Source of the DNA: a virus
Length of the DNA stretch: 32,262 nt
Direction: 5' to 3' (one strand)
Virus record (IMG/VR): IMGVR_UViG_3300028581_001859
Coordinates: 1-32,262 of that record
In this document: positions 26,111 through 31,275 of the stretch, in pieces
Layout: each line of letters opens with the position of its first letter
Position numbering within the stretch: position 1 is the stretch's first letter
Translations under genes and position numbers: made by a program
The notes under the pieces: generated by a model
Told to the model about the DNA's origin: nothing
What the model saw: only the letters and a program-made list of their open reading frames with translations
Database searches by the model: none

Positions 26111-26534
26111 TTAATAACTCTTCTAACTTCGCAAAAAACTTATCCTGTGCTTCCTTCGCCCAGTCCTTTACTACCTCTAACACCGCTGCCTCTATCGCCT
26201 TAATCCTATCCTGATTGATAATGTCTACTGAATACTTCGTTAACATCCCAAACAAGGAAGTGGACGTGGCAACTAATGACTGAAGCTCCTTCGCACTCGC
26301 ATTTATTCCTTGGTTCAAAATCTGCGTCCGCATCATTCTCACCATCTGCATCTGCGCCTTGACCTCCTCCAGTATGTCTACCGTGGAATCAATTCGGAAA
26401 TCCTCAGGGTTCAAAACTAGGGGCGCAGTATAGCTCACATTGAGTAAAGCCGCCAGCTTAACTCGCTCCTCATGCTCGGCATACTTAAAATGCTTCTCTA
26501 AGTATTCAACTACTTCTTTTATTGTAAAGTTCAT
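26103..26534 (-). CDS. Putative terminase small subunit
   Basis: 143 residues from ATG 26534 (MNFTIKEVVEYLEKHF). It is almost entirely helical: an N-terminal helix-turn-helix-like section with SYTAPLVLNPEDFRIDSTVD, then long helices (ILEEVKAQMQMVRMMRTQIL and SVDIINQDRIKAIEAAVLEVV) suited to oligomerisation. It is the first gene of the terminase operon. The TTG at 26555 is a less likely start because it lies upstream of the promoter -10. No Shine-Dalgarno sequence precedes ATG 26534, and transcription may begin one base before it. Confidence 0.6.
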   Translation of the reverse strand: MNFTIKEVVEYLEKHFKYAEHEERVKLAALLNVSYTAPLVLNPEDFRIDSTVDILEEVKAQMQMVRMMRTQILNQGINASAKELQSLVATSTSLFGMLTKYSVDIINQDRIKAIEAAVLEVVKDWAKEAQDKFFAKLEELLNE

Positions 26535-26566
26535 AGACACTATTATACCCCACAAACGAATTTGTG
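26535..26566 (-). promoter_or_regulatory. Promoter and palindromic operator at the terminase operon
   Basis: TATAAT (complement of 26542-26547) lies only 7 nt from ATG 26534, putting the start site at the start codon. No good -35 is present. In its place is the palindrome CACAAA-TTCG-TTTGTG (26551-26566), a likely activator or repressor site. Confidence 0.62.
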
Positions 26567-26574
26567 AGGTACAC

Positions 26575-26604
26575 TTTTTACAACAAAAGTAGCTTTTTTA
26601 CAAC
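26575..26604. repeat. Paired TTTTTACAAC direct repeats upstream of terminase promoter
   Basis: TTTTTACAAC occurs at 26575-26584 and 26595-26604, exactly 20 bp apart (two helical turns), between the AntA stop and the terminase promoter. Face-of-helix spacing suggests a dimeric regulator site. Confidence 0.5.
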
Positions 26605-26608
26605 ATTT

Positions 26609-27415
26609 CTATCTTCGGGCTAACCTCAAAACATACGCTGGCGTTTCTTCTCGGCGTTCATCATGCGTTCTCATAATCTCCTCACGCAAGCAACTACACC
26701 AACCAATGTCGTAAAAGTTGGCTTTAACGTTAGTGCAGTGCCACTCTCCCTTCGTTGTGCAAGCAAAAAATCTCTTTGTTTTGGAGATGGATACTTCTGT
26801 GACATACCCATAATATCTCAAAACGTTAATCATCCAGTGTTTTGCATCTTCAAACTTGTCGTCAGGGTACGGAATTGACTCCCAAATCTCACGCAACGTG
26901 TAATACTTGGTCTTTTCATTCGGGAAACCCATGTACTTCACCACATCCGTACCGTAAAACCCATTAAACGCGGCTGTTGCTGTTTCTAATGCTTGGTGAC
27001 GAGGGTAGCCAAGGGCTAATGAATCTTCCAACGTTTTGTAAAATTCTTCACGGATTAACGGAAATTCAGGAATGACAGGTTTTTGGTTCTTGAATGCTTT
27101 CTCCACTGCGATGAAATACTTCCGAGCGATTTTACCTTGTTCGTTGTTTTCCACCATCGACAATTCTTTTGCCATGTCCAATGTGATGAAATACTCAATT
27201 TTGCCCTTTCCGTAAGTCATTGATTCTAGCGTTCCTTTTTTTTCGGGATCAATAAAATCAACACCTTGCAAAAAGTCAAATTTTGCGATTCTGCCCTTAA
27301 TCCAATCAGAAAAATCTGTCTTTACTTCCAAACGAGCGTGCAAGTCACGAGCATTAACTGCATTCACTTCTTCGCCACCAATTACTACGGGTTGTACTTT
27401 TACTAACTCTTGCAT
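26609..27415 (-). CDS. AntA-type antirepressor
   Basis: 268 residues from ATG 27415 (MQELVKVQPVVIGGEE), chosen because GGAG stands 7 nt before it. The AntA/AntB domain spans about residues 8-100: VNARDLHARLEVKTDFSDWI, FDFLQGVDFI, YFITLDMAKELSMVENNEQG and KIARKYFIAVEKAF. The C-terminal part (PLIREEFYKTLEDSLALGYP ... KYYTLREIWESIPYP ... GYVTEVSISKTKRFF) looks like a second DNA- or protein-binding module. AntA-type proteins relieve repression of lytic genes, usually under tight antisense or repressor control. The gene has its own promoter and a structured leader with a terminator. Confidence 0.88.
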   Translation of the reverse strand: MQELVKVQPVVIGGEEVNAVNARDLHARLEVKTDFSDWIKGRIAKFDFLQGVDFIDPEKKGTLESMTYGKGKIEYFITLDMAKELSMVENNEQGKIARKYFIAVEKAFKNQKPVIPEFPLIREEFYKTLEDSLALGYPRHQALETATAAFNGFYGTDVVKYMGFPNEKTKYYTLREIWESIPYPDDKFEDAKHWMINVLRYYGYVTEVSISKTKRFFACTTKGEWHCTNVKANFYDIGWCSCLREEIMRTHDERREETPAYVLRLARR

Positions 27416-27536
27416 TTTGAATCTCCATAAAATAAAAAACCCTGAATTCCAAAGTGGTTCCAGCACTCAGGGAAACAGGGTTAGATAAGGAGCATTTAAC
27501 TAATATAGACCTGGAACGCCCTTAGTTAAATACTCT
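27416..27536 (-). ncRNA. Structured leader/attenuator of the antirepressor gene
   Basis: About 120 nt between the promoter and ATG. In RNA order it has a perfect 10-bp stem ATTTAACTAA/TTAGTTAAAT (complement of 27522-27531 and 27494-27503) with an 18-nt loop. Then comes CTCCTTA, identical to the anti-Shine-Dalgarno of 16S rRNA. Next is an intrinsic terminator CCCTGA/TCAGGG (27467-27472 with 27440-27445) with TTTTTTATTTT. A competing stem AACCCTG/CAGGGTT (27476-27482 with 27438-27444) excludes it. The first loop carries GUUCCAG, complementary over 7 nt to CUGGAAC inside the terminator hairpin. The arrangement recalls c4 antisense control of phage ant genes. Confidence 0.6.
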
Positions 27537-27542
27537 AAGACC

Positions 27543-27572
27543 ATTATACAGCTAACCTTCAGCCCTTTTCAA
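27543..27572 (-). promoter_or_regulatory. Promoter of the antirepressor leader
   Basis: TTGAAA (complement of 27567-27572), 18 bp, TATAAT (complement of 27543-27548). It overlaps the 3' end of the zinc-finger gene, so the leader and antirepressor can be expressed on their own from about 27536. Confidence 0.7.
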
Positions 27573-27869
27573 CCTCTTTTTAGCCTCTGCCTCACGCCGT
27601 TTAGCATTTATCACGTCCTTGTTGGCTTCACGGTGCTTCCTAGCTGTCTCACGTCCTTTCTCACTGGCTTTGTACTGCATACGGGCTATTTCAGCCGCAT
27701 TAGAATTACCAAACTCTTTACGTTTAGCAGGGTTCTTGTCCAGGTACTCCTTCTGATAAGCACGCTTGCACGCACGGCATCTAGCTAGCGTGTAGGGCTT
27801 TCCTCTACGCTTTACCACGCTGTACTCCGCGAGGGGCTTCATCTCATTACACGTTGAACACTTTTTCAT
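27552..27869 (-). CDS. Small zinc-finger protein, HNH/homing-associated type
   Basis: 105 residues from ATG 27869 (MKKCSTCNEMKPLAEYSVVK). An AAGG site 8 nt upstream supports this start over 27908. KKCSTCNEMKPLAEY ... YTLARCRACKRAYQKEY is a CxxC ... CxxC zinc knuckle like the N-terminus of phage HNH proteins, but no HNH catalytic motif follows. The rest is a highly basic helix (EKGRETARKHREANKDVINA). It could bind nucleic acid as a stand-alone regulator, or be the remnant of an HNH endonuclease. It lies next to the divergent control region. Confidence 0.75.
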   Translation of the reverse strand: MKKCSTCNEMKPLAEYSVVKRRGKPYTLARCRACKRAYQKEYLDKNPAKRKEFGNSNAAEIARMQYKASEKGRETARKHREANKDVINAKRREAEAKKRLKRAEG

Positions 27870-27897
27870 CTCAGTAACCTTATGTATAGGAGTAGGT

Positions 27898-27925
27898 ATA
27901 ATATACAAAAAAACCTAATTTGCAA
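27898..27925 (-). promoter_or_regulatory. Promoter of the zinc-finger gene
   Basis: TTGCAA (complement of 27920-27925) and TATTAT (complement of 27898-27903) are 16 bp apart on the minus strand, ending about 29 bp before ATG 27869. Confidence 0.55.
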
Positions 27926-28154
27926 AAATTTGTTTTTGAGACCTATAAAGCCCCATGCGCCGTGAGGTTGTATGAACTGTGGTGGGGTTCAAGGTATAAT
28001 GGCTACAAGTTAAGCAGCACAGCAACAAAGCAACCAAGCAGCGGTATCGCTTAGATGCTTTAGTTATGCCTTGACTTTTGGAATTGAAGTGGCGTGCCTG
28101 TATGATATACCGTACGCCTAAACGCCATAAAGCTCTTTTGTGTCAAAGTTTTAC

Positions 28155-28172
28155 AAGCGGACCAGTCCGCTT
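28155..28172. repeat. AAGCGGA/TCCGCTT hairpin related to the coding repeat
   Basis: A perfect 7-bp stem with loop CCAG. The surrounding 25 bases match the 36-bp repeat of the downstream gene at 23 positions. A further close match (AAGCGGGCCAGTCAGCT) lies in that gene at 28522-28538. Confidence 0.7.
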
Positions 28173-28352
28173 CTAAATCCCCCCAGCTAGCGGGGTTAGC
28201 AAGCGAGTTTAGATTGCATAATGTACAGCATAACCGATAATCATGGAATGATGACAGGGACAACCGCACGGGTGAAAGGCACTATAGGTGTCAGGTTAGC
28301 GTTTAAGGCGCAACTACTTAGGCTTGCTGTATCTAAAAAATCGTTTTGTTGG

Positions 28353-28403
28353 TTAGTTGTTATCTGACAGCACACATTCCGTGTGTTGTTTCATAACAAC
28401 TAA
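28353..28403 (+). promoter_or_regulatory. Long hairpin in the 5' leader of the first plus-strand gene
   Basis: Outer perfect 11-bp stem TTAGTTGTTAT/ATAACAACTAA (28353-28363 with 28393-28403). Inner 9-bp stem ACAGCACAC/GTGTGTTGT (28367-28375 with 28381-28389, one G-U pair). The ribosome site AAAGG begins 3 nt after the hairpin, so it may control translation or bind protein as a dyad operator. Confidence 0.75.
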
Positions 28404-28418
28404 ACAAAGGTAATTATC

Positions 28419-29282
28419 ATGTCCATTAAAAATACATTCGCAACACTTGCTGCAAACCCCGTTGTAACTTACAACACGGACACACTTGTGGAAGGTGATT
28501 TTTCAGTAAAACAAATCACTGAAGCGGGCCAGTCAGCTCGTAAAACAATCGCAAACATCCTTTACGGTGAAGCTATTGCAGAAGAAGTGAAAGCGCATTT
28601 AATTCGTACTGCTGGCTTTGTAACGCTAGCGGGTGCGCTTGACGACGCGATTCGAAAGCTCAAATTGATTGGTGCAACGGATGAATTTATTATCACAACG
28701 GTGGTAAAAAAGTTCGCACAATCAATTGAAAAAGAACGTAAAGCGTTTGGCAAGTTAAAAATGCTTTTGCCTTGCGACGGCTTAACCCAGTACGCAGGTG
28801 TTGAAGGTATGAAACTTGTTCGTAAAAACTGGCGTTCTGATGCGTGGATTGAAAAAGACCGCGCTCAAATCCGTATTGCTAAAGAACAAGCTATGCTTGA
28901 AATAGCTCGTGCTGAACAAACGGCTGAACGTGAAAAAATGCAAGCAGAAATTGACGCTATGAAAGCGAGCAAAGAACCTGATACAACTAACCAACAAGCG
29001 GACCAGTCAGCTTCTGAAAATGAACCACAACAAGCGGACCAGTCAGCTTCTGAAAATGAACCACAACAAGCGGACCAGTCAGCTTCTGAAAATGAACCAC
29101 AACAAGCGGACCAGTCAGCTTCTGAAAATGAACCACAACAAGCGGACCAGTCAGCTTCTGGAACCGCAACAACCAACGAAAGCGAAGTGATTTTAAAAGC
29201 TATGCTTGATATGTTACACAAACTTAGTCAAGACCAAATCACAACGTTGATTGATGCCGCTACAGCCTTGAAAGTAGCGTAA
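28419..29282 (+). CDS. Hypothetical early protein with 12-residue Gln/Ala/Asp/Ser repeats
   Basis: 287 residues, starting MSIKNTFATLAANPVVTYNT. Residues 1-150 are alpha-helical with basic patches (KFAQSIEKERKAFGKLKMLL, MKLVRKNWRSDAWIEKDRAQ). A coiled-coil-like charged helix (EQAMLEIARAEQTAEREKMQ) follows. Residues about 192-247 are four copies plus part of a fifth of QQADQSASENEP, predicted disordered and acidic. The last 35 residues form helices (VILKAMLDMLHKLSQDQITT). I recognise no family; the layout suggests a scaffold or nucleic-acid-associated protein with a flexible linker. The AAGG site is about 9 nt from ATG. It is the first gene of the ribozyme-punctuated operon. Confidence 0.78.
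   Translation: MSIKNTFATLAANPVVTYNTDTLVEGDFSVKQITEAGQSARKTIANILYGEAIAEEVKAHLIRTAGFVTLAGALDDAIRKLKLIGATDEFIITTVVKKFAQSIEKERKAFGKLKMLLPCDGLTQYAGVEGMKLVRKNWRSDAWIEKDRAQIRIAKEQAMLEIARAEQTAEREKMQAEIDAMKASKEPDTTNQQADQSASENEPQQADQSASENEPQQADQSASENEPQQADQSASENEPQQADQSASGTATTNESEVILKAMLDMLHKLSQDQITTLIDAATALKVA
28992..29160. repeat. 36-bp tandem repeats, four full and one partial
   Basis: Full units at 28992, 29028, 29064 and 29100, then 25 bases of a fifth from 29136. They are identical, in frame, and encode QQADQSASENEP. Confidence 0.95.
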
Positions 29283-29288
29283 CAAAAT

Positions 29289-29309
29289 AGGGCAGGTGCA
29301 AGCTGCCCT
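29289..29309 (+). other. GC-rich hairpin directly upstream of ribozyme 1
   Basis: AGGGCAG/CTGCCCT, 7 bp with a 7-nt loop, beginning 7 nt after the stop of the 287-residue gene and touching ribozyme stem III. There is no T tract, so it is not an intrinsic terminator. It would cap the mRNA 3' end left by ribozyme cleavage. Confidence 0.75.
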
Positions 29310-29364
29310 AACCGTCTACCAGTGTCACTGGTACTGATGAGACTTTGTAAAGTCGAAACGGTTA
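29309..29364 (+). ncRNA. Hammerhead ribozyme 1 (type III)
   Basis: All core elements are present in order: stem III TAACCGT (29309-29315), cleavage nucleotide C 29316 after U16.1, stem I TACCAGT-GTC-ACTGGTA (29317-29333), CTGATGA (29334-29340), stem II GACTT-TGTA-AAGTC (29341-29354), GAA (29355-29357), then ACGGTTA closing stem III with A15.1 pairing U16.1. Stem III is the open end. Cleavage is expected between 29316 and 29317, in the 101-nt gap between the 287- and 67-residue genes, leaving a 2',3'-cyclic phosphate on the upstream mRNA and 5'-OH on the downstream one. Confidence 0.93.
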
Positions 29365-29383
29365 TTTTATTTACGGGTGATTT

Positions 29384-29587
29384 ATGAACATTGAAAAAGA
29401 TTTGGAAATTGTTGTGGAACTTATGGCGAAAAGGCATGAAGGCATGACAACCGCATGGGAAGCTGCGGCTGCGATTCAGGATTATTTTGGGTGTAGTGTT
29501 ACCGAATCCGCAGCGCACCTGGGGTTCAACTCTATAGCGGAAATGGTGTATTTTGACGCGGACATGGCGGCTGATTTCGGATTCTAG
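29384..29587 (+). CDS. Small hypothetical protein flanked by hammerhead ribozymes
   Basis: 67 residues, starting MNIEKDLEIVVELMAKRHEG and ending DADMAADFGF. It is acidic and helical, with AWEAAAAIQDYFGCSVTESAAHLGFNSIAE, which reads like a small helix-turn-helix or UBA-like bundle (TTAWEAAAAIQ ... VTESAAHLGF). No family is certain. The ribosome site GGGTGA lies 6 nt before ATG. The gene lies wholly between the two predicted ribozyme cleavage sites and would be carried on a 306-nt RNA. Confidence 0.75.
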   Translation: MNIEKDLEIVVELMAKRHEGMTTAWEAAAAIQDYFGCSVTESAAHLGFNSIAEMVYFDADMAADFGF

Positions 29588-29594
29588 CAAAACA

Positions 29595-29615
29595 GGGCAG
29601 GCTAACAACCTGCCC
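29595..29615 (+). other. GC-rich hairpin directly upstream of ribozyme 2
   Basis: GGGCAGG/CCTGCCC, 7 bp with a 7-nt loop, placed 8 nt after the 67-residue gene and 1 nt before ribozyme 2. It mirrors the hairpin before ribozyme 1, so hairpin plus ribozyme form a repeated module. Confidence 0.78.
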
Positions 29616-29616
29616 A

Positions 29617-29667
29617 ACCGTCATAGCATTATGTGCTATCTGATGAGACTTATTAAGTCGAAACGGT
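29617..29667 (+). ncRNA. Hammerhead ribozyme 2 (type III)
   Basis: Stem III ACCGT (29617-29621), cleavage C 29622, stem I ATAGCA-TTATG-TGCTAT (29623-29639), CTGATGA (29640-29646), stem II GACTT-ATT-AAGTC (29647-29659), GAA (29660-29662), then ACGGT (29663-29667). Stem I differs from copy 1 on both sides yet pairs perfectly, which is covariation within the window and strong support for a real RNA. Cleavage is expected between 29622 and 29623. Confidence 0.93.
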
Positions 29668-29929
29668 ACAAGGTAAATCGTAGCACTTTTTATATTAGGT
29701 ACTACGCAGTAAATTGGGCTTTAAAATTTTCTGGCAGGATTTCAGGTAAATCGTATTAAGAAATTCTGGAAGGAAGTACAGCCTAAAATCCAGGTCGTAC
29801 CGCCTAAAGCCTATTCCGTACTAACCCCAAACGTTCCTTTAGGTTTAGTATTTATCGTACAAGTGTATTAGTCACTGTACATTTTAATCCATGGGGTGAA
29901 ATTGTAGCCCCTAATCAAACAGGTAAAGT
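29668..29929 (+). other. Gap between ribozyme 2 and the next gene, possible decayed small gene
   Basis: 260 bp with a 12-bp direct repeat AGGTAAATCGTA (29671-29682 and 29744-29755). Two short open frames abut: one ends at TAA 29757-29759, the other runs from about 29736 to TAG near 29870, reading IKKFWKEVQPKIQVVPPKAY and onward without an ATG start. They may be halves of a small frameshifted gene. No ribozyme or terminator is seen here. Confidence 0.35.
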
Positions 29930-30115
29930 ATGTGCATCATTACAGCGTTAATCAAGGCAGTAGAAACAGGCGAAGTAACTCAGGAAGAGTTTGTACAGGA
30001 TATGGGCTACAGGGGTTATACAGCCCGTGAAGCCTGTATCATGCTGGGCAGGGATTTATCGCCCGAACTTCCACCCGTAATTTGGGTTCATTTTGCTACA
30101 GGTGATTTTGGCTAA
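29930..30115 (+). CDS. Small hypothetical protein, intact parent of a later chimera
   Basis: 61 residues, starting MCIITALIKAVETGEVTQEE and ending IWVHFATGDFG. An AGG site lies about 7 nt before ATG. The N-terminal half is helical. The second half, REACIMLGRDLSPELPPVIWVHF, recurs in the chimeric gene at 30618-30773 because the 658-bp duplication starts inside this gene at codon R. No family recognised. Confidence 0.6.
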   Translation: MCIITALIKAVETGEVTQEEFVQDMGYRGYTAREACIMLGRDLSPELPPVIWVHFATGDFG

Positions 30116-30540
30116 AAAAATTACACAACACCCCTACATGGGATTAACGAATAAACTTTGTTTGTTAGTTACTAACAGGGTATGTGGTTAAGACGAAATC
30201 ACGTTTCGCAGGAAACCGATTTGCCTCGCCTGACCTTTTGGGGTAACAGCGGAATGCGGGTTGCAAAGCGAGCAAATTTGGGCAAGTGGCAAAAAGGGGG
30301 CAAAACCGAAGTTAGCGGCTGTCTTATATATATATATTATTATATTATATATATTATATATTAAGAGGAAGTAGGGGGTGTTGTGTAATTTTTGCCCTTT
30401 TTGACATTTCCCCTGTTTCGCCCATTTCAGCCTTTGCGTCCCCTGCAACCCGCATTCCGCTGTTACCCCAAAAGGTCAGGCGAGGCAAATCGGTTTCCTG
30501 CGAAACGTGATTTCGTCTTAACCACATACCCTGTGGATAA
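30116..30540. other. Candidate replication origin, copy 1
   Basis: Contains a 91-bp perfect inverted repeat (30175-30265 and 30444-30534). Between the arms is a 41-bp stretch of only A and T (30324-30364). Arm AAAAATTACACAACACCCC (from 30116) recurs inverted at 30371-30393 with one extra base. TGTGGATAA (30532-30540) is a consensus DnaA box on the minus strand, overlapping the end of the right arm. No coding sequence is credible; open frames on both strands mirror each other through the arms. An AT-rich unwinding element beside dyads and a DnaA box is typical of theta-type origins. Confidence 0.55.
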
Positions 30541-30617
30541 TAAACAAACCACGATTATAAATTATTGTGAGTATGGGGTCTCAACTCTTCCATTTTCTTT
30601 TGATTCAAGGTACTATT

Positions 30618-30773
30618 ATGAAAATCTATATTTTAACTAGAGGCACAGAGGTCTTCATTGGCTATTGGCATGACTTAGCAGCCCGTGAAGCCTGTATCAT
30701 GCTGGGCAGGGATTTATCGCCCGAACTTCCACCCGTAATTTGGGTTCATTTTGCTACAGGTGATTTTGGCTAA
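30618..30773 (+). CDS. Chimeric small ORF made by the duplication junction
   Basis: 51 residues: MKIYILTRGTEVFIGYWHDL plus AAR from the 36-residue gene, joined at the CAGCCCGT junction to EACIMLGRDLSPELPPVIWV and onward from the 61-residue gene. It keeps the AAGG ribosome site of the first parent. It is an open, potentially translated fusion, but it may be only a by-product of duplication. Confidence 0.5.
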   Translation: MKIYILTRGTEVFIGYWHDLAAREACIMLGRDLSPELPPVIWVHFATGDFG

Positions 30774-31198
30774 AAAAATTACACAACACCCCTACATGGG
30801 ATTAACGAATAAACTTTGTTTGTTAGTTACTAACAGGGTATGTGGTTAAGACGAAATCACGTTTCGCAGGAAACCGATTTGCCTCGCCTGACCTTTTGGG
30901 GTAACAGCGGAATGCGGGTTGCAAAGCGAGCAAATTTGGGCAAGTGGCAAAAAGGGGGCAAAACCGAAGTTAGCGGCTGTCTTATATATATATATTATTA
31001 TATTATATATATTATATATTAAGAGGAAGTAGGGGGTGTTGTGTAATTTTTGCCCTTTTTGACATTTCCCCTGTTTCGCCCATTTCAGCCTTTGCGTCCC
31101 CTGCAACCCGCATTCCGCTGTTACCCCAAAAGGTCAGGCGAGGCAAATCGGTTTCCTGCGAAACGTGATTTCGTCTTAACCACATACCCTGTGGATAA
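30774..31198. other. Candidate replication origin, copy 2
   Basis: Exact copy of the upstream element: arms at 30833-30923 and 31102-31192, A/T tract at 30982-31022, DnaA box TGTGGATAA at 31190-31198. Four identical arms in alternating orientation therefore lie within about 1 kb. Confidence 0.55.
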
Positions 31199-31275
31199 TA
31201 AACAAACCACGATTATAAATTATTGTGAGTATGGGGTCTCAACTCTTCCATTTTCTTTTGATTCAAGGTACTATT

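Larger units (their letters stand above)
27926..28418. other. Divergent control region without convincing genes
   Basis: About 490 bp between the last minus-strand gene and the first plus-strand gene. It holds a plus-strand TATAAT at 27995-28000 with no good -35, the hairpin at 28155-28172, a GC-rich CCCC/GGGG imperfect hairpin just after it, and the long hairpin leader at 28353-28403. If transcription starts near 28007, the first plus-strand mRNA has a leader of about 410 nt. Weak open frames here lack ribosome sites. Confidence 0.5.

Noticed and set aside
27961-28010. tRNA-like GGGGTTCAAGG segment
   Set aside because: The T-arm does not pair and no acceptor, D or anticodon stems can be drawn around it.
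28153-28172. Pasteurellaceae DNA uptake sequence (ACAAGCGGTC)
   Set aside because: The motif here has GGAC, not GGTC, at every occurrence and is confined to one 1-kb block instead of being spread through the window.
28060-28269. 69-codon minus-strand frame in the control region
   Set aside because: No ribosome site; it crosses the AAGCGGA hairpin, and its resemblance to other frames comes from the shared DNA motif only.
28992-29160. CRISPR-like array
   Set aside because: The repeats are directly adjacent with no spacers and are in frame with a protein. The same holds for the 42-bp array at 1-168.
28865-29221. Minus-strand frames opposite the 36-bp repeats
   Set aside because: They are shadows of the plus-strand repeats. 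The plus-strand gene has a ribosome site and normal composition outside the repeats.
30175-30534. MITE or insertion element with 91-bp terminal repeats
   Set aside because: No target-site duplication flanks the arms (ACTA and GGAT sides differ) and no transposase is present. The A/T core and DnaA box favour an origin, though a relic element is not excluded.
30182-31106. Open frames of 60-86 codons on both strands within the inverted repeats
   Set aside because: They mirror each other through the 91-bp arms, run through the pure A/T tract (YIYYYIIYIIY-like peptides), have no ribosome sites and are duplicated only because the segment is.
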